From Notospermus geniculatus (lineage: Eukaryota; Nemertea; Pilidiophora; Heteronemertea; Lineidae): 64,000 nt of DNA. The notes below the pieces were generated by a model that did no database searches, was not told the origin of the DNA, and saw only the letters and a list, made by a program, of their open reading frames with translations. Location: the NCBI GenBank assembly GCA_002633025.1, contig NMRB01002072.1, forward strand, positions 41,246 through 105,245, read 5' to 3'. A program made the translations under genes and the position numbers. Below, piece by piece: positions 19,572 to 30,743 of this stretch (position 1 is its first letter; every line of letters starts with the position of its first letter).

Positions 19572-22500
19572 ATTTTCTATCAGTGTGATCGTCGGATCAA
19601 GGGAGGGACAATATTACGTCCGGCTTCCGTCGCTCGAGAAGGGGGAGCAGGATCTAGGGAGGGGGTCGCCACGGGGGGAAGTCCGACTTAAGATCCGGTC
19701 AGCCATACTGTGCGCAGTGTTATGCGAAAGGAATTCATCTTACACCTCCTTTGAATACCATGTAAAACGAACTCAGTGTGTGATTTTTAAAGTTGATTAT
19801 CGTCAACTGAATCTAACTTGTCCTCATGGAAACTCCAGTTTCTCCTTGTCAGAGACTTCTGTGAAGTTTTATTACGTCAAGGTAGGCTTTTTATTATTCA
19901 AATTAAACGTCAAGTCTGTGTCAGTGTTGTATTTGTATTAGATTTTTCCATCAGGGCCGAAGCCATAGCCATTCCAAGTGCAGAAAAGGCCATCTCAAGC
20001 TACTTAGAGCAGCCGACGGTGGTGTAGTGGTTCGGGTCTCCGACTAGCGGTCAGAAGGTCCCCGGTTCAAATTCCACTGGGCGTAAGACTTTGGGCAAGT
20101 CTCTCTGCCTCACTGGCCTCTCTCCACCCAGGTGTATAAATGGATACCGGTCGGAAACGCTCAGATTGTAGCGCTGAATGAGCAGCTCATCTGAGTTCTA
20201 CTGAAAGGTTTCAGGATAGACTGGGGTTAAAGTGTAAAGTCGGATGAGAACCTCTTCTGTAGTTGATATCAGATTAAGAACCCAAACTTTAACTTTAACT
20301 TTACTCATGTTCCTCGCTTGGATGGAGTATTTTACTTGCACTCGCATAGGCACAAGGTACAGGGCACCATGGCTTAGGCCAAGCGCACATTTGCGGCAAA
20401 CCTCAATGAGGGAGGGGTGTTTTTAAAGTCGATTGACCCAACGCTGTCGACTCGTCATTCAGCCGGGTCAGTCGATTTTAAAAACACCCCTACCGCATTG
20501 AGTTTTGCCGCAAATGTGCGCTTGGACTTACTGTTCCATGAGATGCCTTCTTTCCAGTAGATGTCTTGATTACATTCGTGCGATTTACCTATGCTTCCTC
20601 TTCCCTCTTTTCCTTTTTCTCTTTTCTTTCTTTCCTTTTATTAGAGTTTTTACGAAAGGCGCCTCTGTCGAGTGAAATTCCAGAATGGAAGTAGTGGTGA
20701 AAAGGAAGGCAGAAACAATACAAAAATGAAATTCCAGAATGAAAGTAGTCAATATGTTGAAAAGGAAGACAAAAACATCACGAACAAGGAAAAATCTGAA
20801 GAAGGTACACAAATACATAACAAAATTCAGCGATGTAGGCCTACTATTTTTCAGTAGTAGGTATGCAATCTTCCACGAAAAGAAACAGATGTCTCCACCT
20901 TGAAACAATCACATTATATGTAAATTTTCATTTTGCATTAGGTAAACGGCCCATTAGGAAATTTGTTGCAGAAATACAGCTTTCCCACTATGACTCATAA
21001 GCTTACATCATCAGGTCTTATCTGAGCCACTGGCCGCACTGCATCTCACACGCTTCAAGTTTTAAGTGAGCCATTCCAATCGCCTAAAAGATAAAAGTGC
21101 AAGGCAAGGGGATGCATAGTGGTTACAAGAACATAACACTTCGTCTGCGGTGGCTGGAGAAAAATCGGTGGCGATTAGATTGCTTGCGATATCGCCTGAT
21201 TTGTTGCTGGTTTTAGAGGTGAAAGTACGCTGGTATTTCGCCGAGCTAATGTGACCTTCCACAGCAAAACCAGGCCCATGTCGCCCTCAGCTTTGGAAGA
21301 CTGAGACCAAAATGTTTGTCAGTTTCAATACCGTCTGACTATTACGAAATCTGAAGCAATCTATTTTTCTGGTTTTGCTGTGGAAGGTAACAAATACAGT
21401 ACCTTCAGCTTTTAGATTATTTTTAGGTACTAATCTTTCTCTTTTATCTTCAGACTATTTGGCTAATGGTGAATACAAAATTTTCGTCAGAAATCGCCAA
21501 TGCTCACCCACTGACAGTGTTGACCAAGTACCGACAAATTGTATGCTTCCATTAAAATCAAGATTTATTAAACCGAAAGGGAAAGTTGATCTTGCCAGCA
21601 CGGCCAAAGGAGCCCTACGGAACGTTTTAGGCTCTTTATTCGGCTCTAGCGATGAGAAAAGAAAGCAGGAACATGGACCCAAGAAGGAAAGCCCAATAAA
21701 ACATCTTAAACCACATTATAGTATCGATGCGGTCGATGTGACAGATACTGGAACGACGTATCGAGTCACCTACCTCAAGACGGTGGATAAGAAACATATT
21801 TATAAGATCGAGGACTGCGAGATCGGTGGGGATGACGAAGACGAGAGAAGGGAAAAATCGGAATGTTTGTAAGTTTTTCAAGATTCCAGTGGCAAGTACG
21901 CCAGCGCAGTGTTCTTAAAGGGAGACATCTGAAAGATATTGCCCGGCGGGCACTTGTTTTTATTGTTTTGATTAGCGCACAGCGCCGTCTGTTAATCAAC
22001 GATGACACTACGCTATGGCACAGGCCCCTGGAGAGCTATCAGTGAGTTTAGAACACGTACCTAACCAAACGTATCTAAAACACACAACACGTATCTAAAA
22101 ACACGCCCCGAGCTCAGGAATTGGTAAGCTCGGGGTGTGTTTTTTACAAACTAGTGTTTTTTGGTTAGGTACGTGTTCTAAACTCACTGATAGCTCTCCA
22201 GGGGCCTGTGCCATAGCGTAGTGTCACCGCTGATTAACAGACGGCGCTGTGCGCTAATCAAAACAAAAACAAATTTCTGGTCAACCACTGCAGCGTGCCA
22301 AAATATCTGTTTCACGCAATATTTCGTTATTTGATGACTGAAAAAATGCCTAAAAAGCCATATAATACCCCCAAAACCCGAAGATGTTTGAGTATTAGAG
22401 CAATTTCAACGAATAGTTAGTTGGGAACTATTTGACATCACGCCGCGGGTGCCAGCCTCGGTGTGATTCGCCTCAAAATTAGTATATATCGATGCGCTGA

Positions 22501-23379
22501 TGTAACCAAACCCCTGACAACGCGCATGCGCAGTATTCCTAAAGTAGTACCGGTCGCAGCCCTTTTCACATTCGGAACTTCCGAAGGCAACTGCTCGGCA
22601 ATATCCGTGACGGCTCGCATTTCCCCTCGGACACAATTCCAAGGCAGCCATCTTGAACGCGCACGGATTCCCTTCATTTTCTGTGGGTTTGGATGCGGTC
22701 GCCTCATCACACCCTGCGCAATATGAACGAAATAGATCACACACAAACGTTGCGTTATTGATCAATAATTGGCAGATTGGGTGAGATATCGGTAAGTTTA
22801 TATATAATATGCCTCAACTTATTCAGGAGATAAGGTTGGATATCTTAACAGGCCAAAATTCTGCCAAAATAGACCCACGGTCGGTCACGTGGGTTTGTTG
22901 ATACACAACATGGCTGCCTTGGACGTGTGTCCGAGGTTAAATGCGCCGCCCAGTGGATAGATAAGCAGTTCGCCTCAGGTCGTTCAGAATGCCCTTTTCA
23001 GTGGTGTTGTAGGTACGTAAACCCACTGGGGACGAGTTTGATTTTCCCTTTCACACAGGGGTTCCACTGTTACTGTATTTTCATCTTCAGACGACTTGGC
23101 GTGTACATGAATGTCGGATGGATCCACCCCGAGATCCGACCGATGTCATCAACACATGCAGAGTTTACGATCAAAAGAAAGCGTAGAGAAGGAAATGACT
23201 GTTACCGTTTGAAGGTCCACAACCACGGGATGGGGAAGAAAGACCATCATTTTATGGGAAAAAAACGATTCGTTGGTTATAACCAATACGATGGTAGGCG
23301 AGTCCTTGCCATCATGCTCAGCAGACATTCTTCGTGGGTATTCCGATTTGATAAATTCGAAACGCCGTCGTTCACCTAG
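19572..23379 (+). CDS. Uncharacterised secreted-type protein with PAN/apple-like domain, partial
   Basis: I join four exons with GT/AG ends and compatible phases: 19572-19881 (acceptor after TTTTCTATCAG; donor AAG/GTAGGC), 20645-20804 (after a strong pyrimidine tract), 21454-21868 and 23091-23379 (stop TAG). The first exon encodes a PAN/apple-like pattern (ILCAVLCERNSSYTSFEY, then a Cys in RTQC and one in LTCPHGN, ending KFYYVK). PAN domains bind protein or carbohydrate ligands outside the cell. Exon 2 is short, charged, holds four N-x-S/T sites and repeats KFQN(G/E)SS. Exon 3 is Lys-rich at its middle and acidic at its end (GGDDEDERR). Exon 4 (starting RLGVYMNVGWIHPEIRP) resembles nothing I recognise. 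The 5' exon with a signal peptide is missing, so the start is arbitrary. The exon phases argue that this is a real gene. Confidence 0.65.
20010..20310 (+). mobile_element. tRNA-derived SINE in intron 1 of the PAN-like gene
   Basis: The head (20011-20082) carries an A-box-like GTGTAGTGGTTCGGG and a B-box-like GGTTCAAATTC. The body includes GAATGAGCAGCTCATCTGAG, and the tail is AACTTTAACTTTAACTTT. A reversed tail copy is at 9494-9645. Polymerase III promoter boxes are read by eye. Confidence 0.85.
20375..20530. mobile_element. MITE, TAGGCCAAGCGCACAT ends
   Basis: Left TAGGCCAAGCGCACATTTGC and right GCAAATGTGCGCTTGGACTTA are inverted. It shares its core with 15151-15310. Confidence 0.85.
21252..21388. 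repeat. Short inverted repeat before exon 3 of the PAN-like gene
   Basis: CCTTCCACAGCAAAACCAG and CTGGTTTTGCTGTGGAAGG flank about 100 bp. Confidence 0.75.
21950..22270. mobile_element. Fold-back element in intron 3 of the PAN-like gene
   Basis: TTGATTAGCGCACAGCGCCG and its complement bound long arms that include CAGGCCCCTGGAGAGCTATC. The centre is a smaller palindrome around GAGCTCAGGAATTGGTAAGCTC. Confidence 0.85.
22271..23090. other. Remainder of intron 3
   Basis: Contains a relatively CpG-rich part (22500-22700) with no supported exon. Confidence 0.45.
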
Positions 23380-23651
23380 CGCTAAGGGGCACCGCACACT
23401 AGCGATTTTTCGAGCGATTTTCTAGGCAACCGGCCTTGCGGCCACAGAAGCGACTGAACATATTTTCAGTTTTTTTAGTTTTTGTTGACTCGTTTGCAAC
23501 AAATGCTTCCTTGGAAGATCAGTGGATGTCGTGGATGACATCACTGATCGACCTCAAAGGTAATTATCGCATGCGACGTAGTAGTCGCATCTGTAGTCGC
23601 CCCCATTTTAGTCGCAGGTGTGCGGCGCCCTTAAGGGAAGATCTGGCCAGG

Positions 23652-23905
23652 AGCCTTGATAGTCTAGTGGTTAATTCGTCCGCTTAACAAACGACAGGTC
23701 CCGGGCCATATGGGATTAATCATCCCCGGCTCTTCAGCCCGTCGCATGTGGCACTAAAGCCGTGGTACCTTGTACCTTGTGCTTTTGCAAGGACAAGTAA
23801 AAGACACCAGTGAGCAACAGGAGTAGCTTGATCTGGCCTCTTCCGTACTTACCACGGCCAATAATGCTATGGCTTCGGCCCTGACGGAAGAATCTAATAC
23901 AAATC
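23652..23905 (+). mobile_element. tRNA-derived SINE, second family
   Basis: Head GATAGTCTAGTGGTTAATTC has A-box character, followed by a degenerate B box (GACAGGTCCCGGG). The tail ATGGCTTCGGCCCTGACGGA occurs reversed at about 19940-19975, so that copy is a tail fragment of the same family. Confidence 0.65.
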
Positions 23906-24087
23906 TGGCGAGAATGAAACACGAAGACTTTGACGACGTCACTTCTTGTGTCATAACCTTGGGCCGACAGCAAAAAACGGCTTATGTATATTCGTCGTGG
24001 TCAGACATGTCCACCTTTTGTTCCTCTCACGTTCTCCGTTGCTGGAAAACTACGGCTAATGGGTATAAGCGATAAGAAATCACTCTG

Positions 24088-24260
24088 TATTGAAGCTGAC
24101 GTGACCGAACAAAAAGCCCCCGGAATGCGACGAGCAAGAGAATTGCAAACGCCTTACAAACACCTCAAACGAAGGCTCAGAACATGATAGACCCTACGAC
24201 GCCAGGAGGGCGCCACCTTATTTGTCTTCAGGCAACAGAGCTGTCGACATCTTCGGAGTG
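24088..24260. mobile_element. Left-end fragment of the AAAAGCCC palindromic family
   Basis: GAACAAAAAGCCCCCGGAATGC, the CAAACGCC block, GGCTCAGAACATGATAGACC and GGCGCCACCTTATTTGTC follow the left arm of the element at 51663-52306. The right arm is missing. Confidence 0.75.
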
Positions 24261-24957
24261 CCTACACTACTCAAAGAAAATCACCCAGCATCCGCAATCA
24301 GTGCCTAGGATTACGTGATTAGGAACATGGCATGCATGAGGAACGAGTCCTATTTAGAAATCCCGTGGAATCTCGCGGTCTCGCGCCGGGGTACTTGTTG
24401 AGTGTAGCTGTTCATGACATTCTTCAGGCGGTCACGTGACCACGGGCGAGACAACCTCGAATCCAGGTGTTACATTACGATCCTGGGTGATGTTGGGCTA
24501 CCGAAAGTACACCCAGGGTATTGTTTTAGTGAAGATTGAGATCCTGGGTAATCTTTGTATATACCCAGGACGACATTTACCCTTTCAGCCCATCTGAACT
24601 GCAGCAGTTGTTAAATTGTACGATATGAGCCTGGGAATTCCCGACCAGTAGGGCGACTGGAGACAACTCAAGACAACAGGCTGACGAGCGATCAAGTTCG
24701 CGACCGACGAAGCAGGTGGGAGCGCTTTTTCGCTTCGCAGCCATGTTTGACAATCTGTTCAGCGAGTTCTTTTTATGAACGTCACTTGTGGAAAGCAAGT
24801 GACGCTCATATACATGTATATATTAAGCAATATTTACTAGTGAATACATTTATTGCAATTGAATACATTTACTGCAATTTGGGTGTACGTATCTGTTTTT
24901 ATGTTTTTATGCATAGAACCTGCCATGTCTTTTTTTACATGTCGTACAAGTGGACCA
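24261..24957. other. Intergenic stretch, nothing recognised
   Basis: CCTGGGTAAT/ATACCCAGG words recur at 24470-24570, suggesting another decayed repeat. No gene is supported. Confidence 0.4.
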
Positions 24958-25254
24958 GGGGCCTGTTTCATAAAGTGACTTTAAGTTAAAGCGAATCGAT
25001 AGCGGATTTTGTTTACATTTGGCTGGTGTTTGTAAACACAAAATTCAGCCAATCAAAATGCACGAAAATTTCTTTGTTGACATTCTGGACAAGTTTGTTT
25101 ACATTTTTTCCTGAAAATTCGTCCCCTTTCAAATTCTATTTCTACATCAAATTTTTGGGCTATCGATTCGCTTTAATTGTACCAATAACTCAATGCATTT
25201 TCCATTTGGTTAAAAAGGTACCATTAGCTTAAAATCACTTTATGAAACAGGCCC
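24958..25254. mobile_element. GGCCTGTTTCATAAAGTG MITE split by a TTAA-ended MITE
   Basis: Outer ends GGGGCCTGTTTCATAAAGTG and CACTTTATGAAACAGGCCCC match the intact copy at 18667-18772. The interior 24986-25176 is a separate element, TTAAAGCGAATCGATA to its complement, also found alone at 37739-37928. Confidence 0.9.
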
Positions 25255-25510
25255 CAGATTTTGTTCTGTGATTTTGATCGATTATACATGTAGTTCGATC
25301 AGAATGAATTATCTTTATAGATGACTTATAATGCAATTCATGACCATTGTGTGACATCACGACGTGTCATTGCTGGCGTAACAAGAATTATGTGTACTTG
25401 TGACGTCAATGATGATATGTGACGTCAGCAGTCCCATCAGTCTCCACTTCGGCAAGTACATGCACAACACTATGTTCACTCTCCATAGCAGATCAAATAG
25501 AATATAGTAT
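25255..25510. other. Intergenic stretch with TGACGTCA words
   Basis: GTGACGTCAATGATGATATG and GTGACGTCAGCAG occur at 25400-25430; CRE-like words by sequence only, with no gene start nearby to support a function. Confidence 0.35.
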
Positions 25511-25873
25511 GCGAATGGCTCGCGGGGTTTGTTGACATGTCCTCAAATCAAGCGCCGTTTTGAGAAAAAGGCGAAAGAAGGATTTTAGTTTAATGGGAAA
25601 TGCATTAAACAGCCAAACTTCGGAGGCGTATTCTGCAAAATCTACCGCTTCGAAATCAATGTGAATAATACAAAATGTACATTTTGACCGACTGAATTTG
25701 AAACTGTCGTTACCCATTTTAACAAATTTTTAATGGAACCTCGTCCCCAGGTGCACGTTCGCATATTTGCACAGGTTTTGCCTATGACTGGAGTACGGCT
25801 TTGCCTGGAGACTAGGTTCACTCTCTATGGGAGGTACCACCAAAAATCAAAACAAACCCCGCGAGCCATTCGC
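25511..25873. mobile_element. Element with GCGAATGGCTCGCGGGG ends
   Basis: GCGAATGGCTCGCGGGGTTT at the left and AAACCCCGCGAGCCATTCGC at the right are exact inverted repeats. It ends 77 bp past the stop of the first KCTD-like gene. Confidence 0.88.
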
Positions 25874-25949
25874 TTTAAGAGCGGAAGTTGTCAAGCTTAT
25901 GCAGGGAGGTTGCACTATATTATGCCTGAGAGCGATTGGCTCGTTTCAT

Positions 25950-26846
25950 TTACCGTTTCTTCGTCTGGACCGAGAGAGACCAACTCTCGATAACCTGCGT
26001 TCCGTCAGTGCCGCCATCTTTTACGACTGGCAAAAACATTCTATCAGTCATTTTCCAGCCGTAAAACCTCAATGCCTCGCCGAGTTCTTCCCGTTTCATA
26101 TGAGTGGTGGCGGATTCCGTACCTCCAGTATCCTTAACAACACCTCTGCAGAAGCGATTCAAGGGAGGATAGCGAAACGCGTGGTCCCATGAGAAAACAA
26201 AACTTAGTCGGGGGTAATTCTTGTTGTCAAGTCGAGTAATACGAGGAAGGTATTCTTGCAGCCGGATATGTACACGTTTTGTAGCAGATCTGAGCTCCGG
26301 AATTCCATAGAAATCTGCTTCGTCATTCAGAGCAACCTCACACCCACCAGAATCAAGGAATTCAAGTATGAGTGGGAAATATTTCCCGTCTCTGTCGATG
26401 TAGTAATTTCCTTTCAGATCACGGGCTGCTGGCGTGGAGCCATCCAACATGGCCGACAAGGTGGCGCTTTTTGCTATAGCAGAGCGTGTTGTGGTGTAGA
26501 CCATTCCGCGTAAATTGAACCCAACAGTGTCCATATCTCGTGTTTTCAGCTCATCAATAAGAGACCTGATCTGATAGAAATCCGCCTCGGTCTTAAGTTG
26601 AGCCATTTCGTTGAAATCATCCGGAAGAATAAGCTGGGAACAACGAAGGAAATTGAGGATGTATCGAAAGATGTGGCCATCCCTATCGATAAAGTAGTTC
26701 CCGTCGGCATCACGGGCAGAAGGAATGTCACCTTTGAACATGGAGCCCAACATGGATTCCGGGTCAAGGGTCAAGGTCGCACGCGTTGTAGTATAAATGG
26801 TACCGCCGACGTTTAGAGTGACGAGATCGGCTCCGGCTGATGACAT
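25950..26846 (-). CDS. Double-BTB KCTD-like protein, copy A (partly degraded)
   Basis: 298 residues in one coding exon. The start MSSAGADLVTLNVGG is chosen because the paralogue at 34943 shares sequence from CTTTGCAAAATG onward, and a TGTTTCAG acceptor sits 10 bases before the ATG. Residues about 8-105 are a T1-type BTB (LNVGGTIYTT..FIDRDGHIFRYILNFLR). Residues about 109-190 form a second BTB (FNLRGMVYTT..YYIDRDGKYF). Compared with copy B it lacks about 22 residues in two in-frame places after the second BTB, and FRYILEFLR has become FPLILEFLD, which damages the conserved helix. The C-terminal quarter (IESWSLS) is shared with B. KCTD BTB domains form tetramers or pentamers and often recruit CUL3 ligase; whether that holds here is unknown. 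It may be evolving without constraint. Confidence 0.88.
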   Translation of the reverse strand: MSSAGADLVTLNVGGTIYTTTRATLTLDPESMLGSMFKGDIPSARDADGNYFIDRDGHIFRYILNFLRCSQLILPDDFNEMAQLKTEADFYQIRSLIDELKTRDMDTVGFNLRGMVYTTTRSAIAKSATLSAMLDGSTPAARDLKGNYYIDRDGKYFPLILEFLDSGGCEVALNDEADFYGIPELRSATKRVHIRLQEYLPRITRLDNKNYPRLSFVFSWDHAFRYPPLNRFCRGVVKDTGGTESATTHMKREELGEALRFYGWKMTDRMFLPVVKDGGTDGTQVIESWSLSVQTKKR

Positions 26847-27496
26847 TTTGCAAAGCCTGAAACAGGTGCAAGGTTGGTCCACTTAAAGCTGACATGATTG
26901 TTTGCGGCATTACCCCATGGCTTTGGCTGAATAAAAAAATACCGGCCGCGCCACAGCGCGGCAAGTAGATGAAGTTCAAACGTCGAGGTCCTTCATCAAA
27001 CACCTCTCTCAGACCACCATTACCCCAAATACCTCCCAGGTGTCGCTGTCATTCGAATGAGAGCCGTCGAGCTGGAAGGATGGCGAGTGCTCCGCAGGTC
27101 AGTACATGTACAATGCTGTCGGCATACATACATGTAGACAATAGGGTCAAGCGTAGGCATATACAATGTACATGTAGATCCAACTACAGGCAGCTATTGA
27201 CGACTAGGCCTAAGGACTAGCGAAAAGTAGCCCTCAACATTCCCTAACAGAAAACACAAAAAACATCCATGATATGTCAAAACGGACAGTATTCCAACTT
27301 ACCTGCATAACGTGAATCACTTTGTACATGTAAACTCGAAAAGGGCAGATAATTTAATTACATGCCATTCACACAGAGTTCCTAACACTTCCGCCATTTC
27401 TGTTCCATTGACCAACGCCCCTAAGTGCATGACCCCATACTAGGCCTACTCTGTCAACATGTAGGCCTGATGCCCTTTATTGAACCCCAAATAGAT

Positions 27497-27649
27497 CAGG
27501 TGTGATAGAATATAATGCCCCCACCCTCCTGATGTCCCCCTGCATTGTTTGTCACAGGATTAAGGGTCTTGGTCTCTCTAGAGTCAATCCGTAAATGTAT
27601 TGTTGGGGGACATCACATATCGGGGGACATTCGATTCTTTTACACCGGT
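27497..27649. mobile_element. CCGGTGTAG-type MITE nested in the palindrome
   Basis: CAGGTGTGATAGAATATAAT to TTTTACACCGGT, close to the copy at 108-280. Confidence 0.85.
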
Positions 27650-27734
27650 TAGCTCAGTCGGGCACGTCGTCCGCCCTTTCAATTACGCATGATGCAAAAG
27701 GTTGTGGGGGTCGAAACATACCAGGGTTCATAAC

Positions 27735-28017
27735 TTAAGCTGCGTTCACACTGGGCTTTAATAACGGTTTGAAAACGTTTTAAGATGTTAAAACGGTTTA
27801 GGGTGCCACACTAGAGCCCTCTTAAAACGGTTTGAAAGCGTTTTAACGAAAACGGTTCCAGAAGTGGTTTCAAACGTTATTCGGGCGCGACAACCGTTTT
27901 GAAAACGCTTTGGTGACTGTAGTGTGGCACAGTCGGTTTTGGTTGAAAGCGTTTTCCGTATTAAAAACGTTTTACGGAAAACGCTTTCAAGTCGGTTTCA
28001 GTGTGAACACAGCTTAA
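27735..28017. mobile_element. MITE with TTAAGCTGCGTTCACACTG ends, nested
   Basis: TTAAGCTGCGTTCACACTG and CAGTGTGAACACAGCTTAA. The interior is made of AAAACGGTTT/AAACCGTTTT words repeated in both directions. Confidence 0.9.
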
Positions 28018-28350
28018 GTCGTCAAAGCTGCCTGTAGTCGGATCTACATGTACATTGTATAGGCATCGGCTTGACCCTATTGTCTATGTATGCCTGCAGC
28101 ATTGTACATGTACTTGTACCAACCTGCGGAGCACTCGCCATCATTCCAGCTCGACTGCTTTCATTCGAATGACAGCGACACCTGGGAGATATTTGGGGTA
28201 ATGGTGGTCTGTAGAGCCGTTTCATGAAGGAAATCTATGTCTAAACTTCATCTACCTGCCGCGCTGTGGCGCCGCAAGTAGGCTATTTTTTTATTCAGCC
28301 AAAGCCATGGGGTAATGCAAACATGTCAGCTTTAACTTATTTCACGAGCG

Positions 28351-29158
28351 GCCCAATTTACACTATGCATATCTGCACCGGTGTATTCTACTCCAGTTCT
28401 GAATCGGAGCAGAACTCACCCATATCATGTTACAGACCAAATCGGAGTAGAGTCGGTGCAATTATCATGATCATTACAACGCATGCGCACCAAAGTCAAG
28501 ATGTCCGCATCAGTTTTGCCACTTTTTTTGTGGTTTTCATCCATAGGGGGCCTACACTTTTAGTACTTGCGTTTCGCAGTTTTTAGCCGGACCCTACACT
28601 GATCTGCAGTCTTGTCAACATCATATTCTTCACGAAGGCGCTTAGCAATTTTCTGGAACACGTCTCTATATTACTTTTTGACCTGTTTAGCTGGCGCTGA
28701 ATAGTCGTATTCTCCTTCCAATGCCCAATAAGGCCTACACGTCTCTCACTGCTTTACAATACATGCTTTAAGTTAGACCCTCTATGACCATTCTCACCTT
28801 TGTACTTCGGCATTGTGTCTTCTTCAACTGCTGTGACAAGTCTGACTCTCCGACCCACATGGATAATGTTCCCGCCAATATCACTATCACTTCCGCATTG
28901 GTAGTTGCTTGGCAACCAGGTAACCCGAAAGATTCATAACCGAAGCACACTCCAGTTATGTGTTTACACTGAGCATTTGCTCCGAATTAAATTTTGAACT
29001 GGTGCGTGCACCACCTTCATAACTGGAGTAAACTACACCGGTTTAAATGAAATTTGCTTCGGAGCAAATAGAAAATGCATTTTTACACTTGGAATTTAAA
29101 CCGGTTCAGACAGGTATTGGTGCAGCACCGGTGCAGATTTCCGTAGTGTAAATTGGGC
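28351..29158. mobile_element. DNA element with GCCCAATTTACACTA ends
   Basis: GCCCAATTTACACTATGC and AGTGTAAATTGGGC with subterminal TGCACCGGTG in both orientations. It directly follows CACGAGCG, which the KCTD copy B upstream region retains, so it entered the same upstream region after or alongside the palindrome. Confidence 0.85.
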
Positions 29159-29291
29159 TAGCTCAAGATGAGAGGCCAAACACAATTAACTGCTCAAGTA
29201 AATTGGGCTAGCTCAAGATGAGAGGCCAAACACAATTAACTGCTCAAATAGCTCAAGATGAGAGGCCAAACACAATTAACTGCTCAAATAA
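29156..29291. repeat. Three direct repeats of about 43-50 bp
   Basis: CTCAAGATGAGAGGCCAAAC followed by ACAATTAACTGCTCAA occurs three times in a row, the first copy including the right edge of the preceding element. Confidence 0.9.
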
Positions 29292-29383
29292 TTTTGTTAA
29301 TTTGAATTTTGCATACACATGTAAGAGATTTTATGCAACGATGGCTACACCACAAAGAGGAATAGAACTTGTACCTTCATAGA

Positions 29384-29761
29384 TAAACTCCCTACGCAGT
29401 TGTGTACCGCGCCCCCTTCGGTTTACTCGCTCTCCACAGCTGCTTAACTTCGTAAGATTCGCCGCGTTAGGTCAACAGGTGGCGCTGAGAGAGTCGACCA
29501 ATGAGAGCACCGAGCAACCGGTAACCAAGCTGGCCTGAGACATTTTTTCATTGGCCGAGCGGTTCGTAGCCATGGTAGCACAAGAACATCCGTTGCCAAC
29601 GGACCGAAGAGTTCTGAAAGCAGCGTACTGACATGCTGTAAAACTCGCGCCAGGCCCTGACGCCATCTGTTGACCAAACGCGGCGACTTCCACGAAGTAA
29701 AGCAGTTGTGGAGAGCGAGTAAACCGAAGGGGGCGCGATACACAACTGCGGAGGGAGTTTA
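29384..29761. mobile_element. Fold-back element with TAAACTCCCTACGCAGTTG ends
   Basis: Left TAAACTCCCTACGCAGTTGT and right CAACTGCGGAGGGAGTTTA; inner arms include CCCCCTTCGGTTTACTCGCT and its complement. Confidence 0.88.
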
Positions 29762-30221
29762 CTTCATAGATAACAGATTAGGGTTAGAATATAGGATTGA
29801 AAATGTCATGAAACGAGGTTGCATGGGGAGTAAACATTATTTATCAACCCAATACATTTTCAGTTGGCCTATGGCGTATTAAAAAGTCCTGTTGAATAGC
29901 CCTCTGTCAATCATTGCAGGTTGGAATATTTGGAAGTGGTTTTACATCGAAGACACTAGAGTACTCACCCTTGATGGTGTGATGGTAGATATTTCCTTCT
30001 GCACAAAACGAAACAACAACGGAGATGGATGCTTCAGCGATGTGGAAGCAATGACATGAATGGCAGACTATACACGCGATTATAACGAACAGATTTTCCA
30101 CAATCTAATGTTTTCTGAGTGCTTGAGGCTTTCCCGTGCAGGTCGACAAACCATAGAATCACTTTTCTCCAGTCACTTCATTATTAACTTAATAGTTCAA
30201 TGGGAAACACCTTCGTCATCA
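29762..30221. other. Intergenic stretch
   Basis: AT-rich. The segment 29950-30080 (ACTCACCCTTGATGGTGTG..CTTCTGCACAA..AACAACAACGGAGATG) is similar to 36880-36960, so a dispersed repeat is present. No gene is supported. Confidence 0.5.
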
Positions 30222-30743
30222 TTAGGCCACATAAAAAAAATTCTTGTTTAGCGTCCCCTCCTGACCCGAAAAATACATCAGACCTAGAAACATTTGTTTT
30301 TTATTTGTCAAAATAACCTTAAAAAGCTGTGGAAAGGGTTAAAACACCCCCCCCCCAAAAAAAACATGTGCAGACTACGCATTCGTTGAACCCACTGACG
30401 ATCTTTCCGACGGTGGTGCCGCCGTTTTAAACATAATAGGGAGTTTTAGAATTTAAACGATAGACGTTAACTTTACGACGACGTTATTTTTCATACTGAA
30501 AATTCACAGATTACATATTGCATTTTCAGTACAAAAAATAACGTTGTCGTAAAGTTAACGTTGATCGTTTGATTTCTTAAACTCCCTAATATAATTTCAT
30601 GCGTTATTCTTTGGGGTCCTAAATCCGTCGGATTGGCTCCGTGCTCCACTTATGCCACCATGCAAAAAAAGAAAAAGTCCCCTCCCGACCTGGAAAAATT
30701 GGAAGAGGTGGACGCTAAACAAGTAATTTTTAATGTGGCCTTA
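30222..30743. mobile_element. Element with AGGCCACATAAAAA ends, containing a nested MITE
   Basis: Left TAGGCCACAT..TTGTTTAGCGTCC and right GGACGCTAAACAA..ATGTGGCCTTA. A GGGAGTTTTAGAATTTAAAC copy of the GGGAGGTTTAG family (30436-30599) is nested inside. Confidence 0.85.
30436..30599. mobile_element. Nested GGGAG(G/T)TTTAGAA MITE
   Basis: Ends TAGGGAGTTTTAGAATTTAA and GATTTCTTAAACTCCCTA with subterminal TTAACTTTACGACGACGTTA and complement; related to 16206-16348. Confidence 0.85.

Larger units (their letters stand above)
26884..28334. mobile_element. 1.45-kb palindromic element, TAAAGCTGACATG ends
   Basis: Inverted ends TAAAGCTGACATG/CATGTCAGCTTTA with arms of about 320 bp (26884-27210 and 28018-28334). 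ACT flanks both sides (26881-26883, 28335-28337), while the KCTD paralogue upstream reads CCCACTTATTTCACGAG without interruption. The central part carries two nested MITEs (27497-27649, 27735-28017). No transposase frame. Confidence 0.9.

Noticed and set aside
22406-22765. Minus-strand frame of 119 codons with an ATG
   Set aside because: Two overlapping frames of similar length and a CpG-rich context, with no domain or splice evidence; probably chance.
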